DNA from: Hamiltosporidium magnivora | Lineage: Eukaryota > Microsporidia > Dubosqiidae | Reading direction: 5' to 3' | DNA length: 13,379 nucleotides | Assembly (NCBI GenBank): GCA_004325065.1 | Contig: PITI01000374.1 | Coordinates: forward strand, 1 to 13,379 | In this document: positions 1 through 9,468 of the stretch, piece by piece | Layout of the letters: each line of letters starts with the position of its first letter | How positions within the stretch are numbered: the stretch's first letter is position 1 | Position numbers and translations under genes: made by a program | Notes under the pieces: generated by a model | Seen by the model: only the letters and a program-made list of their open reading frames with translations | The model's database searches: none | Told to the model about the DNA's origin: nothing

Positions 1-2
1 AT

Positions 3-331
3 TCAAGACAAAACAATTTTGAAGAAATAAGCAAAGTAAACTCGGATCTTTTTAGATTCATAGAAGAGCGGTATTTTGGTAAATTAAAGTATCCACACGT
101 TGCAATAAAGCTTAGCTAACGAAACTGTATAAAAAATAGAATAGAATCGATTTTTAAACAGCAAATTCATGCGAACTTTTTAAAGATATATGTATTAGTG
201 GAAAAAACTCTCTGAAAACAGAATATTTTTGGGATTTAAAGGAATTAAAATCAAGATATAAATTTTTATTAAAAATGTGGTCAAAGGCTTTTATTTATAT
301 TTTATACTCATATTCAGGACTTCTAACCTAA
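3..331 (+). pseudogene. Relic E: decayed C-terminal part of the secreted-protein family
   Basis: I do not recognise a function. The window opens inside an open frame (frame 3) that stops at TAA 117-119, runs on in the same frame to TGA 213-215, and is continued in another frame (from about 158) to TAA 329-331. That last part carries N-S-L-K-T-E-Y, then L-K-E-L-K, then Y-K-F. These match, in the same order, N-N-H-K-T-E-F, S-L-K-N-M-K and Y-K-F in copy A (4753-6064). The upstream part has an F-x-F-I-(x)4-Y-F-G stretch comparable with the region before the GEI motif of A and B. Compared with those copies the segment is a few codons shorter between K-T-E and Y-K-F and about 85 bases shorter further upstream. 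The 5' part lies outside the window. It is broken by at least one stop and one frame change, so I call it a pseudogene. Confidence 0.55.
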
Positions 332-772
332 TTTATTCAGCTTCTATTGTCAAAAAAAAAGCTTTAAAAAGCTAGCATTATATTTTATATATTTATTATT
401 GGAGATCAGCCTTCTACTTGGATAGTGAACTAGCAGAGACTTCGCTGGTAATCCTAGTAGACAACAATAGAACATGTGATCTGAATTTAAGACGGTACAT
501 GAGAAGTTCGGAAGCCTTTAAAGTCAATAATCTGTGAAATGTGCGAATCAGGATTAGAAAAATAGGCCATTTATTGTACCTAAAAAGTAAAAGTAACATA
601 AAAAAGCAGAATATTACGCTTTGAGTAAATTATGGAATATTATAAGCATATTCATGGTAAAAACCGGATTATGTATAAAAAATTGTGAACAAATTTTAAA
701 AACATTGATACACACATGTTTTGCCGCTTTAAAATTTAACAGATGACTTAATTTGGTGTTTAAAGATCAAAA

Positions 773-791
773 TTGTATACGGTGTATACAA
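773..791. repeat. Perfect 8-bp inverted repeat, 3-nt spacer
   Basis: TTGTATAC (773-780), spacer GGT, GTATACAA (784-791). The arms pair perfectly. GTATACAA recurs at 5149, 6282, 8917 and 12052. It lies just before the possible start of relic F at 808. Confidence 0.6.
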
Positions 792-807
792 GAAAACACA
801 TAGAAAA

Positions 808-1306
808 ATGCATAATCTATACAAAACAGAGAAGCATTACAAATTATGAAGATGTCCATACAAATTTTTTTAAATTAGAACTTGATTCTAAAAAAACTAA
901 TTTTTGCGTTTTCAAACAATAAAAGCGTTCAGATGTATTTAAAAATATTCTAAAAGATGCGATGTAAAAACCTTAAATATTGAAATATACATGTATTTCC
1001 ACAATCATTAAAAAATTCTATTATAAAATAAAATGGCAAATTAAAAAATTTCGAAAACTGGGAAAAGAGGAAACGTGGATTTTCTGTTTCTATGTTCTAA
1101 AAACTTCAAAGATGGGAAAAAAATGGCATTTGCACTCAAAACGACAACTGCTTATATGTATAACCCCACGATTGCTAAACTCAAAGCATATGCTTATTAG
1201 AAATCACTTTTATCATGCAATTAAAACTTTATTTATGCCGAAGAAATGCTTAGTCTGTACTTCCACTAATAAAATACCCAAGAGTATCATTAAGGGCTGT
1301 TTCTAA
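808..1306 (+). pseudogene. Relic F: divergent, broken member of the family
   Basis: An ATG at 808 is followed by H-N-L-Y-K-T-E, resembling the N-L-Y-K-S-E and D-L-Y-N-K-E-T motifs near the N-terminus of A and B. A frame change then leads to F-F-K-L-E-x-D-S-K-K, comparable with F-F-K-F-K-N-S-K-K of A. A 108-codon open frame at 980-1306 (no ATG; it opens at TTG) follows. In it W-I-F-C-F-(x)5-K-(x)2-K-K lines up with the I-F-L-(x)8-K-(x)2-K-K segment of B, and L-N-S-K-H-M-L-I-R with L-N-E-N-K-M-I-R. The order of motifs is that of B and the spacing is similar. An open frame this long is unlikely by chance at this base composition. Faint matches continue to about 1545. Each single match is weak; the case rests on their order. 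Confidence 0.4.
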
Positions 1307-2169
1307 AAGTCTTCTATAGTCAATTAGCAGAAAAAAATATTTACACCTGACAAATGTATGCTTTAAGTAAAATTTGAAACCAGAATTCGACTAAAATAGA
1401 CTGCTTTGATTTCTAGTAACATTTTTATTTAATATTTGGTGTATTTGTGGTTTCAGGTATTTAGCATACGTATTTCTAATGCTTATTTAAGATATAAAGA
1501 TGTCTTTGCTTTCGTAGATAGAGTTATCAATTAAAACTCTCTCAAATCGCGAAAACTTTTCACTCGTATTAATATATTTTGATTAATGTGGTGTCACTTT
1601 ATATAAAATTTATTGTTTTGCCATATTCTTTTTGGCTCTTTAAAAATGGCCTGGATATAATAAATAATATCAATTGCTTTGGAAAACTGTAAAAAATGTA
1701 CTTAATAGTTAATTTATTTATTAAAGAAAAACATTTGTATGAAAAAATATTGCTTTATAAAAAGGTGATATATGTCATGTTTTTTTTCTTATATCGAAGC
1801 AGTTCGGGTTCCAAACCAGAAAGATAACCCGATGGTTTGTAAATAAAAACCAAATGGGATATGTAAAATATTTTTCTCATATTAAATTATATTTTCATTC
1901 CGGATTGATTCAATAGGCATTTTTTAATTCCAATACACTTTTTTGTTTTAAAATACTTATAATTTTTACATGTTTCTTATATTCCTATGACCTTTGTTTA
2001 TATTCTTTTATTGGTTTGTTTAAAGATCTCCAAAATATCACATACTATTAGGTTTAAACCTATACATACGATTTCAATAATTTTTTTTCTATCAAATAAA
2101 TTTAGATGTATTAAATATGAACTAAAATCAAACAAAATCTATTTTTCTTTAATTTAAATATTTTTTGGA
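1307..2169. other. Stretch without a supported gene
   Basis: A+T-rich sequence. Weak F-E-x-x-I and K-D-V-F-A-F matches up to about 1545 may be the tail of relic F. A 43-codon frame at 1696-1827 starts with ATG and has a hydrophobic middle, but I see no convincing family match and such lengths arise by chance here. It overlaps the inverted-repeat cluster at 1805-1858. Confidence 0.4.
1805..1858 (+). other. Cluster of mutually exclusive inverted repeats (pseudoknot-like)
   Basis: CGGGTT (1805-1810) can pair with AACCCG (1826-1831). CAAACCA (1812-1818) can pair with TGGTTTG (1833-1839), interleaved with the first stem. TGGTTT (1833-1838) can instead pair with AAACCA (1847-1852), with an outer CCC/GGG (1828-1830 with 1856-1858). 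The G/C content stands out locally. No known RNA family is recognised, and the connecting loops of one base would strain a classical H-type pseudoknot, so alternative hairpins are more likely. Confidence 0.35.
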
Positions 2170-2390
2170 ATTTTCTATTTCATCATCTTTGTTAACTGCT
2201 ACAGTGCGAAAAAAAGTATTGTAACCTCCTGTAGGATTAATAAAAAAAGACCATAGACAAAGGAAAAAATATTTTAAATTTCACTAGTTCTCTTCTCTCC
2301 ATTTTTTTATATTGAGATGATATATTAATGTATTTGAACTTCTACTTAAGACTGTAAATATAAAAACTGAAAGAAAAGGATTTTAAAAAC
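2170..2390 (+). pseudogene. Relic G2: fragment of the family's C-terminal half
   Basis: At 2324-2371 the frame reads I-N-V-F-E-L, then K-T-V-N-I-K-T-E. This matches I-N-F-E-F-K-S-N-N-H-K-T-E of copy A with three extra residues. Upstream, in another frame, T-S-C (tcc tgt at 2227-2232) sits 136 bases before the K of K-T-E; the corresponding D-S-C in copy A sits 141 bases before its K-T-E. Between them lie stops and a frame change. The spacing agreement is the main support. The fragment is short and the frames were chosen by eye, so chance resemblance remains possible. Confidence 0.35.
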
Positions 2391-2642
2391 CATTTATAAC
2401 CAATACAGCATACGTTATTTTATAGATAAAAGGGTTTAAAGATATCAATTGAAGTTATTATAGATTTATTTTGATGATGGAGACATGTAGAAAATAGCTT
2501 TGATCTTTAGAATTACAGAAAAAACTTCAGACTCAATTAAAGATTCTTTGCAATTTTAAATGATACCTTTAAATGTTGGTAGCAATTCAATCCGATAACG
2601 ACTAATTTTTTGAAAATATACATTTTGAATTGTTCTTGATAA

Positions 2643-3172
2643 GACCATGTATCAGGCTACACAACAGATACCACACGATACAAAGCTTTACTGTACAGTT
2701 TAACATGTAAACCTAACGAATTAAATATGGAGAACAAAAAAATGCACGATAGTTACGAGGCTGAATATATAAGCTACCTCGATGTTTCTATACAAATAAC
2801 AGGGCATTATATAATGCACGAACAAATTGACTTCGGTTTTCTTCGGACACTCAGATTTAAATAATTTTCGCTCCCAATGCCTGATTTCAATAAAAAAAGA
2901 TGTATAAAAGATTTTATTGAAAACTGTTAGTGGAGTTATTTCAGATAAATTGCAAAAGATTAGAAGAAAGGCTAAAGATCGAATTTAAACTGCACAATAA
3001 TCTATTAAACAGAAACGATTCCAACCACTCTAATGATTTATAGTGCCGGAAACAAAGAAAATTTGTTACGGAAGTAAAATCTATTTAAAATTATACGGAA
3101 CTAAATATTTCCATATATAACTGATTTTCTTTCAGGATATTTGTTTTGACAATTTTAAATTGGTTTGGTTAA
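2643..3172 (+). pseudogene. Relic G1: middle and C-terminal part of the family
   Basis: A 73-codon open stretch (2643-2864) contains D-T-T, E-L-N-M-E-N-K-K-M and then G-H-Y with I-D eight residues on. Copy B has D-T-T, E-L-N-E-N-K-M and G-Y-Y in that order, and copy A has G-N-Y followed by I-D. After a frame change, a second frame from about 2921 to TAA 3170-3172 runs through stops at 3041, 3086 and 3122. It reads R-K-F-(x)2-E-(x)2-S-I, N-Y-T-E-L, I-S-I-Y-N, F-S-F-R-I-F and finally L-N-W. Copy B has K-K-F-R-F-E-S-S-I, H-R-T-E-F, Y-S-I-Y-N, Y-K-F-K-I-F and F-N-W, in the same order. This is the clearest of the old relics. The N-terminal half and signal peptide are not found, so the copy is both truncated and broken. 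Function unknown. Confidence 0.7.
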
Positions 3173-3748
3173 GGCTAGAATTATTTTAATATTTACTGTT
3201 TAAAAGTAAAAAATATTGAAGTGGATATAAAAATATTTAAAATTGCATAATAAAGCGTATTTGGATTCACTTCCCAGATTTAAAGTGTTGGGGTTTTTAT
3301 TGGCAAAATTTTGATGTAAAATGTAAAAAAAAATGCTGATTCAAATTGAAAATAGACTTTTTTTTAAAAAAAAGAAACATTAGCCGATTTGGAAAAACAT
3401 ATCTCTCCCGCTCTACTAATTTCCGACGGTTTTAAGTTGAAATGTGGGTAGTAGCGCGGTGATATAAAAATATTATGAATAGATTGAAAAATATGTCTAA
3501 AAAAATCCACAGGCGAGTTTTATTTGAAAGAACGAGGAAAAATATTAGCCATAGGTATATTAAATTAAACAATTATTGTTGTGTTTTTCTTTTCCTCTGT
3601 TATAGAATTTGAAATTCTTGGAGAGTCTGCCACTAGCCCATGTTGACCCCAATCTTTAAGTATTTGTAATTTAAGATTAGTTTTTTATACCTTTTCCATT
3701 AAGTTCCAATATTATAAAACTCTTTGTCGATAGATCTTTACTCAAAAA
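3173..3748. other. Intergenic stretch, nothing recognised
   Basis: A+T-rich sequence between relic G1 and copy C with many stops in all frames. No family motif, tRNA or repeat stands out. The last 100 bases would hold the promoter of copy C. Confidence 0.5.
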
Positions 3749-4107
3749 ATGGCAAATTTTCGTTGTATTATGTACTTCTTTTTTATATATATATATTTTT
3801 TAAGTGCATATTTAGGGGTAAGAAGTCTTAACAATGAAAATAAAAGGTTGTAATGCGCCACGGCTTTTTATTTAATCGTTTGATAGAGAGACTGGGTCTT
3901 ATGTCTCTCCCTTTTCATGATTTTTACATTTTAAAAGCTAAATCAGAAGAAGTTTCATACTTAAAGAACCGTTCGAAAATCAGATTAAGATTTAAAATAA
4001 GAACTTACGAAGAACGAATTTGCTTCAATTTTATTGATACCCTGCAAGATTTATTGAATTTGTTTAATACTGATTTTTCGGACATTTATCCTTTTCTGAT
4101 TATTTGA
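3749..4107 (+). CDS. Copy C: short secreted family member, split by a -1 shift in an A run
   Basis: An ATG at 3749 opens a 34-codon frame that is a textbook signal peptide: short N-region, then a hydrophobic F/I/Y-rich core and S-A-Y-L-G. It ends at TAA 3851-3853, which overlaps the ATG (3853) of a second 84-codon frame ending at TGA 4105-4107. The second frame is open from 3844, so reading back one base in the run AAAAGG (3842-3847) would join the two into about 119 residues. In the second part, L-M-S-L-P-(x)2-D-F resembles L-R-S-L-P-(x)3-D-F of copy A, and S-K-(x)4-F-K resembles S-K-F-F-K-F-K. The product would be secreted. A frameshift mutation, an assembly error in the A run, or recoding could each explain the split. 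The ATG at 3853 alone would lack the signal peptide. Function unknown. Confidence 0.5.
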
Positions 4108-4159
4108 AAAATAATTTCTTTGCTTTTTTTAAGATTTTAGTTTTTTTTGCAAAACGATT

Positions 4160-4330
4160 GATTTAACTCAAAGAAAGTATGTTTTCTTCTAAAGAGGCTG
4201 AAAGATTGTTTTTTTTTACAAAAAAAACAAGTTAGCACTTGTGATGTAAAGCTGAATTTTACTTTTGGATACTGGTAAAATTCGGCTGATAGAAAACAGA
4301 ATTAGGGGACAGATCTTTGAAACAATAAAT
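4160..4330 (+). pseudogene. Possible C-terminal remains of copy C
   Basis: Downstream of copy C, several frames look protein-like. At 4298-4330 the frame reads K-T-E-L-G-D-R-S-L-K-Q before a stop, comparable with K-T-E-F-(x)3-Y-S-L-K-N of copy A. In another frame an I-R-(x)2-I-F-(x)2-I stretch resembles the I-R-K-F-N-K-I-F-G-E-I region of B. If real, this is the decayed 3' half of copy C with internal deletions. The matches are short. Confidence 0.3.
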
Positions 4331-4595
4331 ATTTGTGGAATACCAATATCCAATTTCTCTTGTGCCGAGCATTTACATAATTGATATAATATTATAAAGT
4401 TTTAAGCTTAAGCGGAAATATATAAATAGTTTCATTCCAAATTCAAGTTATCTTAAGCCTCTGCAATACATGCTATTATAATATATATCTAAATGTGATT
4501 ATTTTATTCTACTGATCATAGGATAAAGCAGAGTTTTCTCGTTTCACTTTTTCGGATTTAAATGTAAAGTTTCTAATCTTTTCTATATTTCTTTG

Positions 4596-4632
4596 AAAAT
4601 ATATTTTTATCGATTAATTTAAGTATATAATC
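4596..4632 (+). promoter_or_regulatory. Upstream element shared by copies A and B (putative)
   Basis: AAAATATATTT (4596-4606) followed by GTATATAATC (4623-4632), about 120 bases before the start of copy A. Copy B has AAAATATATTT (9368-9378) and GTGTATAATC (9385-9394) about 75 bases before its ATG. This may be a shared core-promoter remnant; A+T-rich words match easily by chance here. Confidence 0.25.
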
Positions 4633-4752
4633 GTCTAAGAATATAGTAATAATTATTTAATCTATCATTAATTGAACTTATAATTAAAAAAGCTTTTGTT
4701 ACAGTTATAAAATAAAAAATAGGAAATCGTCCAAGCTTTTCTATAACCTTTA

Positions 4753-6064
4753 ATGTACATACGAAAATTTTATTATTTTTCTTTCAATTAAATGTATCTG
4801 TAAATCCACGAATATAACCGAGAAAAGTTATGATATAGGTAAGCTAAGAGATTACTTCTTGAAAAAGTCACTAAATTTATATAAATCAGAAACCATACAG
4901 CTTCGATCACTTCCAAATTCTATAGATTTTACAGATTTATTATTTAACGATAATGATCTTGATTTTGCTGTTGGCTCATTGTCAAAATTTTTTAAATTTA
5001 AGAATTCAAAAAAATATGATGTTAATGTATAAAGACCGAATTTAGAAACGAACAATCTATATGACGAAATAATATTTAATATGTTTCGCTTTGAACGAAT
5101 CAATACCCATATTTGGTCTGTATCTACAGTAAAAACCTCACGAAGTTTGTATACAAAAGAAACAGTTAGATTAGATTCTAAGGTTTTATGTCAAAAAGGA
5201 TTAAATGCTTTTTTGTTTCTTTTATTCCAAATGTATAAAGGCATTCGAAATTTTTCAAAGTACCACAGCTGCTGTTACTCGTATATTTCAATAGATTAAA
5301 GAAACGGCATAGTGAAAAAAATCCCTGAAAAATATCAATGCTTATATATGCAATCTTTGCGAAAAAAGTATGATGTCTTTTGTATTAAAATTTTTACAGA
5401 AGTTCAACCAATCGATGAACATATAGATGAATTAAAGATGATAGAAATATTTAGTAATGCATTCGCAGGTGAAATAAATTGTTTATATGGTAATTATAGC
5501 CTCTATTCAATAGATAAAACACGATCGGAAATATATGATGCAGAGGATTCTTGCATCCTTAAAATATCGATGAAAACCATAATTAATCAGTATATACTTG
5601 GTTTTCGGTATGGATATCAAGGAAATACAGATCGCAACGAAATATTAACACGTTCGACAATAAATTTTGAGTTCAAATCAAATAATCATAAGACAGAATT
5701 TCATTATTTTTATTCACTAAAAAATATGAAAGATAATGATTACAAATTCAAGATTTTTTATAAGCATTCATTTGTTATGTTCGAATTTAATTTTAATTGG
5801 TATACGACACAGCAAAATGTTAAAAATTATGCACTTAACTCACCCATTTAGATATATGCAACACTTTGTGAGGATTTCCATATAATTGAAATGGAGAGGT
5901 ATATAATACGAAAATATTTAAGGATACAAAAGCAATACGGTTCAAATACTACTCTTGCAGATAAAAATGATGTCAAAATGGAATACCAGACCAAATTTTA
6001 TGATTTAAAAGATTTATTTGCTTATCTGGTATTCAAACGCAAAATTTATATAATAATGTGGTAA
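4753..6064 (+). pseudogene. Copy A: full-length family member with three in-frame stops
   Basis: A single frame (frame 2) runs from about 4754 to TAA 6062-6064 and matches copy B along its whole length, interrupted only by TAA 5030-5032, TAA 5297-5299 and TAG 5849-5851. No internal frameshift is needed. The first and last stops sit where B has tyrosine codons. Shared motifs in order: K-K-S-L-N-L-Y-(x)2-E-T, S-L-P-(x)3-D-F, R-P-N-(x)2-T-N, M-F-R-F-E-R-I, Q-K-(x)4-F-L-(x)3-F-Q-M-Y-K, K-K-I-P-E-K-Y-Q, F-C-I-K-I-F-T-E-V, G-E-I-N-C-L, H-K-T-E-F, Y-K-F-K-I-F and F-E-F-N-F-N-W. The N-terminus is hydrophobic like a signal peptide. Its only nearby ATG (4753) is in another frame, so a further one-base change lies between 4755 and 4785. 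Expected length is about 436 residues, close to B. It looks like a recently inactivated gene; stop readthrough is a less likely alternative. Function unknown. Confidence 0.85.
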
Positions 6065-8298
6065 AGTTAGGTCTACATATGAAAATTTTTAAATAAACTT
6101 TCGTATTTGATTTGTATCTCATAAAAATTAAATAAAATTTTTTTTTTAAAGCATATTATTAACGGGAATTGTTATATTGGCGCTAGAAAAAAGAGCATAT
6201 ATCTATGAAAATTTCAAATACATATATTGATAATAAATGAAAAGATTATTTTTTGCGCGATATTATCATACGATATCCTTTGTATACAAATTAAGCATAA
6301 TACTAATGATTTTCCAAGTCACAATATAAAATTTCTTTTATTTAAAACCATGAAGATATTATCCATATTGATATATCAGGAAAATTTTAGATAATAAATA
6401 TCACATCTGTTACAAAATTACAATTTCTATATTATTTTTATAGGTTTAACACATATCTGGATTCTAAAATAAAAATGTCTACCTTAATCCCTAACATTGT
6501 TCCTTATATGCCCAAAACCTAAAATTTTCATCTAAAATATTTATAGAACCAACTTTGATAGTAAGAAAGATTCCTAAAGTTTGAGAAAAAGGGTTTAAGA
6601 AGGTGATTTCGAGTAAACAGCATCTTTGAATTTCCAGGACTAGTATCTCTACTCTATCTCTATTTAATCTAGACCAAATTAACCCGCTGATAATATATAT
6701 CTCAGCAACGTATCCAAGGTGCATTTAGACGTATCCATATCCTACAAAAAGGTATAACCAACTTTTCGGATTATATAGCGGCTTAAGAGTTTTTATATCC
6801 CCAAATGTTTGTTTTCTAACCGAGTGAGTAGGGTTGGTTTCTATTTCGTTACATAAATCCTCTAGGTGTTCTTATATAGACCACAATCTACTCAAAAAAA
6901 GCTACAAAACAAGTTTTGAGAAATACTCTTCATATCCTCAGACTAACGTTAATTTATGTGTTTCATTTAAGCAATCTAAAGTTTAATGTAGTTTTATTCC
7001 TTACGAGAATTAAAAACAGTTTTTGTACCAATTTCTGCGAATTTTTACCAAGCAGATGTCCTTTAAGTTTATTATATCCTCTATCTTAGAATATCTCGAA
7101 TTTTAGCTAATTTAAATCATAGAAAAATACCCGGGTTATGATTTTATAAGGTAATTAAAATGATTTGATTTTTAGTTTATCTGTTTCAAATAAAATGAAG
7201 GAATAAATATTTCAGCGAAATTTACATTTCAAATCTGTTAAATTATCATAACATACTACAGACAATTAATAGATTATAAACACGTTTTCACCAAGTAGTT
7301 TAACACATAAAATCAGGAAGTTGATAAAACCCACCATCTGTTTCTTATTCCAAAGACCCATAGCTACCTAAATATACATTTATAAAACAGAAATAATTCG
7401 TTAATATGCAATAGAATCCTAATTTTAATCACAAAGAAAAAAAGAGGAAAATATACAATAATGTAATGGATTCGATTTGATAATCAGAATTATTTGAATT
7501 GTGACAAAGACAAGAAAAACCCTAAAATTTTGTCTAACCAAGATTCTATAAATAATTGCAGAAGAATGAATAAAAAACCGAGACGCTAATTAAAAAAAAT
7601 ACTTTTTAATAATAGAAAATAAAACTGAAAAAACCATAAATTTTAATTTTCTGATCAAAAATACAATCCATCGCATAAAGCCAGTAAAAATAGAAATATA
7701 GCATAAATTAGATTTAAAGACTTTCAATTTTTTTAGATACTCAATAGAAACCATAAATAAAACCCAATAAACTTTATATGATCAATATGTGATCAAAAAG
7801 AAAAAAAATCTTCAAATTAAACCGGTGAAATACAGAAGTACCTTTTTTTTATATTTTTTTTAAGAATTAAATATTCATAGAAGCCAATATCATATTATAT
7901 CCCTGATTTATGTTTTATAATCTTCTAAAACGCAAATGTATTTTCTATTCTATGAAAAATTCAATAATGAACAAAAAAACTAAGAAAAATTTCTTCCTAA
8001 AATATTTTTTTTAAGCATTTACGCAAATAAATTTATATTTAATCATTAAATTTTCTAGAGATATGCCATTTATGACTTTTGGAACATAAAAGTAGAGACT
8101 TTTAGCGAGAAGATAAAATAACCTGTGAATTTACAATGCTTTAACTTTTTAAAAGCGGCTTCCATGAAAAAGAATTAGATCTAAGGAATGTGAGGAGATA
8201 GATTATCTATGAAAGGTTAGCATTCTATCTGTTCATACTCAAAGCCGAGAAGCAGAAAAAGCAGAAATAAGATAGTAACATATATGCATATCTCCAAC
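6065..8298. other. 2.2-kb stretch without a supported gene
   Basis: Very A+T-rich, stops in every frame. A TTTGTATACAAA palindrome lies at 6279-6290. A 77-codon minus-strand frame (6491-6724) has no recognised motif. At 7338-7560 (+) there is a faint series (a Cys codon at 7338, D-S-I then S-E-L about 146 bases later, then K-I) spaced like the C-terminal half of the family, too weak to annotate. Confidence 0.4.
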
Positions 8299-8307
8299 TT
8301 TGAAAAT
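8299..8307. repeat. Left target-site duplication TTTGAAAAT
   Basis: Identical to 8552-8560. The two copies bracket the GC-rich island exactly, as expected of a duplicated insertion site. Confidence 0.6.
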
Positions 8308-8551
8308 TCATCCATTCATTTTAGGAACACCAGCCCTGTACGGGCTCTGGCCTTCCTCAGAAATACCGTAATCGGTCTTTTTCCAGTGGAATTGTTTACT
8401 TTTTCGGGTTTCGTAACAAGTTAGTTTTAAAAAGTGGGTTGAGAGCCATACGCCGAACCCCAGCATGGGGGGCTAGTCCCTTTTAGTCGCCTCTTACTAC
8501 AAGCAGAGAATACCCCAAACCAATTCTGTTCCCGGCATGGTGGGAAATACA
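8308..8551 (-). mobile_element. GC-rich SINE-like or truncated non-LTR retroposon
   Basis: About 244 bp with a base composition near half G+C, in sharp contrast to its surroundings. It is bracketed by a perfect 9-bp direct repeat (8299-8307 and 8552-8560). Read on the minus strand it ends in AAAATGAATGGATGA, a short degenerate tetramer tail of the kind found at the 3' end of RTE-type elements and their SINEs. It holds several hairpins: AGCCC/GGGCT (8332-8346), ACCG/CGGT (8365-8376) and CCCC/GGGG (8458-8470). The segment at 8485-8512 (AGTCGCCTCTTAC, then ACAAGCAGAGAATACC) resembles from memory a motif common in non-LTR elements of many animals; I cannot verify this. Neither strand has a long open frame. 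It may have come from a host genome, but that is inference. A structured RNA gene is the main alternative. Confidence 0.55.
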
Positions 8552-8560
8552 TTTGAAAAT
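8552..8560. repeat. Right target-site duplication TTTGAAAAT
   Basis: Second copy of the 9-bp direct repeat flanking the GC-rich island. Confidence 0.6.
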
Positions 8561-8724
8561 GTTTTAACTTAATTTTAGATAACGATTTATGTACATTTTA
8601 CAAATCGAAGACATTATAACAATATATCTATATTATTAACGGTGTGAATTTAACTAACAATCAATTAGCTATATTTCACAATATTTTTCTGGGTATATAA
8701 AATTGAAATTAGTTTCAAAATTAA

Positions 8725-9131
8725 ATCAAACTACTTGTTTGCAATATTTTAATTATCCGACCTAATACATATATATTGTTTAAACAATTCTCTATAAATA
8801 TTTTTAGATATCTGGAGGTAAGTAATGGTAAAGTTCACTGTAAAATTTTAAGACATAAAATATTTCTCAGAAGATTCTTAAATGAAATAACAGCCTTTTT
8901 GAACCTTTATCAATATGTATACAAGGACTGTAAGTGTTTAATGTTAATATTCTTTAAAAATATAATCATTTTAGATAAATTTTTACTGAAATTAAGTAAA
9001 GCCATAGTTATTGAATAAAAATCAAATTATGATGTTTCTAAAATGAAATGTTAAGAGTAGTTGTTTATTATTATTTCCATAAACTGAAAAAAATCTATCA
9101 TGGAAAATATTTGTTCAAATTTAAAGCTTAA
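8725..9131 (+). pseudogene. Relic D: middle to C-terminal fragment of the family
   Basis: A frame open from 8725 to TAA 9016-9018 has no ATG at its 5' end (a TTG lies at 8776). It contains N-I-F, then L-E-V, then N-E-I-T-A-F-L-N-L-Y-(x)2-V-Y. Copy B has N-I-F, S-E-V and G-E-I-T-C-L-L-C-G-Y-Y-T-V-Y, and both have 21 residues between E-V and E-I-T. Further on, K-C-L-(x)2-I-(x)2-K-N-I-I resembles S-C-I-L-K-I-S-M-K-T-I-I of copy A. In another frame at 9078-9128, H-K-L-K then L-F-K-F-K-A recalls H-K-T-E then Y-K-F-K-I. A possible L-E-F-L-F-L-N near 9220-9240 would be the last motif, but displaced. The N-terminal half is missing. The fragment lies about 165 bp downstream of the GC-rich insertion. 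It is a decayed copy. Confidence 0.55.
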
Positions 9132-9367
9132 ATGATTAATTGTAGCAATATAACAGCAGGTTTGCGCTCAATAAATAGAAACAATTTGTGTTCCAGATCA
9201 ATATTTTATGGGAGATTGTTTGTTTACATATATTTAGAGTTTTTATTTTTAAATTGAAAGATCAGAGAAGTTATTAAAATGATTATCTGCTATTTTTTAT
9301 AAAAATTTCGAGATTCAAAATAATAATTGATCTGACAATTATTTTTTTGATAAAGAATAAACAACTA

Positions 9368-9394
9368 AAAATATATTTATAAAAGTGTATAATC
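9368..9394 (+). promoter_or_regulatory. Upstream element shared with copy A (putative)
   Basis: AAAATATATTT (9368-9378) and GTGTATAATC (9385-9394), about 75 bases before the ATG of copy B, matching the pair at 4596-4632 upstream of copy A. Confidence 0.25.
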
Positions 9395-9468
9395 AAATGA
9401 TAAAGTACTAAAGTTATTATAATAATGTTTTTATTGAATATATACGGTAAAAATACACAAAATAAGAT

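Noticed and set aside
414..599. 61-codon minus-strand frame with a leucine-rich start
   Set aside because: Length expected by chance at this composition and no homologue within the window.
2868..2888. S-L-P-(x)2-D-F peptide in frame 0, like the N-terminal motif of A and C
   Set aside because: It falls between the middle and C-terminal motifs of relic G1, the wrong place for this motif, so it is probably coincidence.
4852..5103. 83-codon minus-strand frame
   Set aside because: It lies antisense to copy A, whose plus-strand frame is supported by homology to B. It is a shadow.
6491..6724. 77-codon minus-strand frame
   Set aside because: No motif, no signal peptide, no relative in the window; length near the chance limit for the window.
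6985..7083. Minus-strand G-H-L-L-G-K-(x)3-K-L-V-Q-K-L-F peptide resembling the zinc-finger region of Ty3/gypsy integrase
   Set aside because: The His/Cys spacing of the finger is not complete and no catalytic-core or reverse-transcriptase motif follows on that strand.
8308..8551. rRNA or tRNA gene as the explanation of the GC-rich island
   Set aside because: I recognise no conserved rRNA block and no cloverleaf; the exact flanking duplication fits an insertion better.
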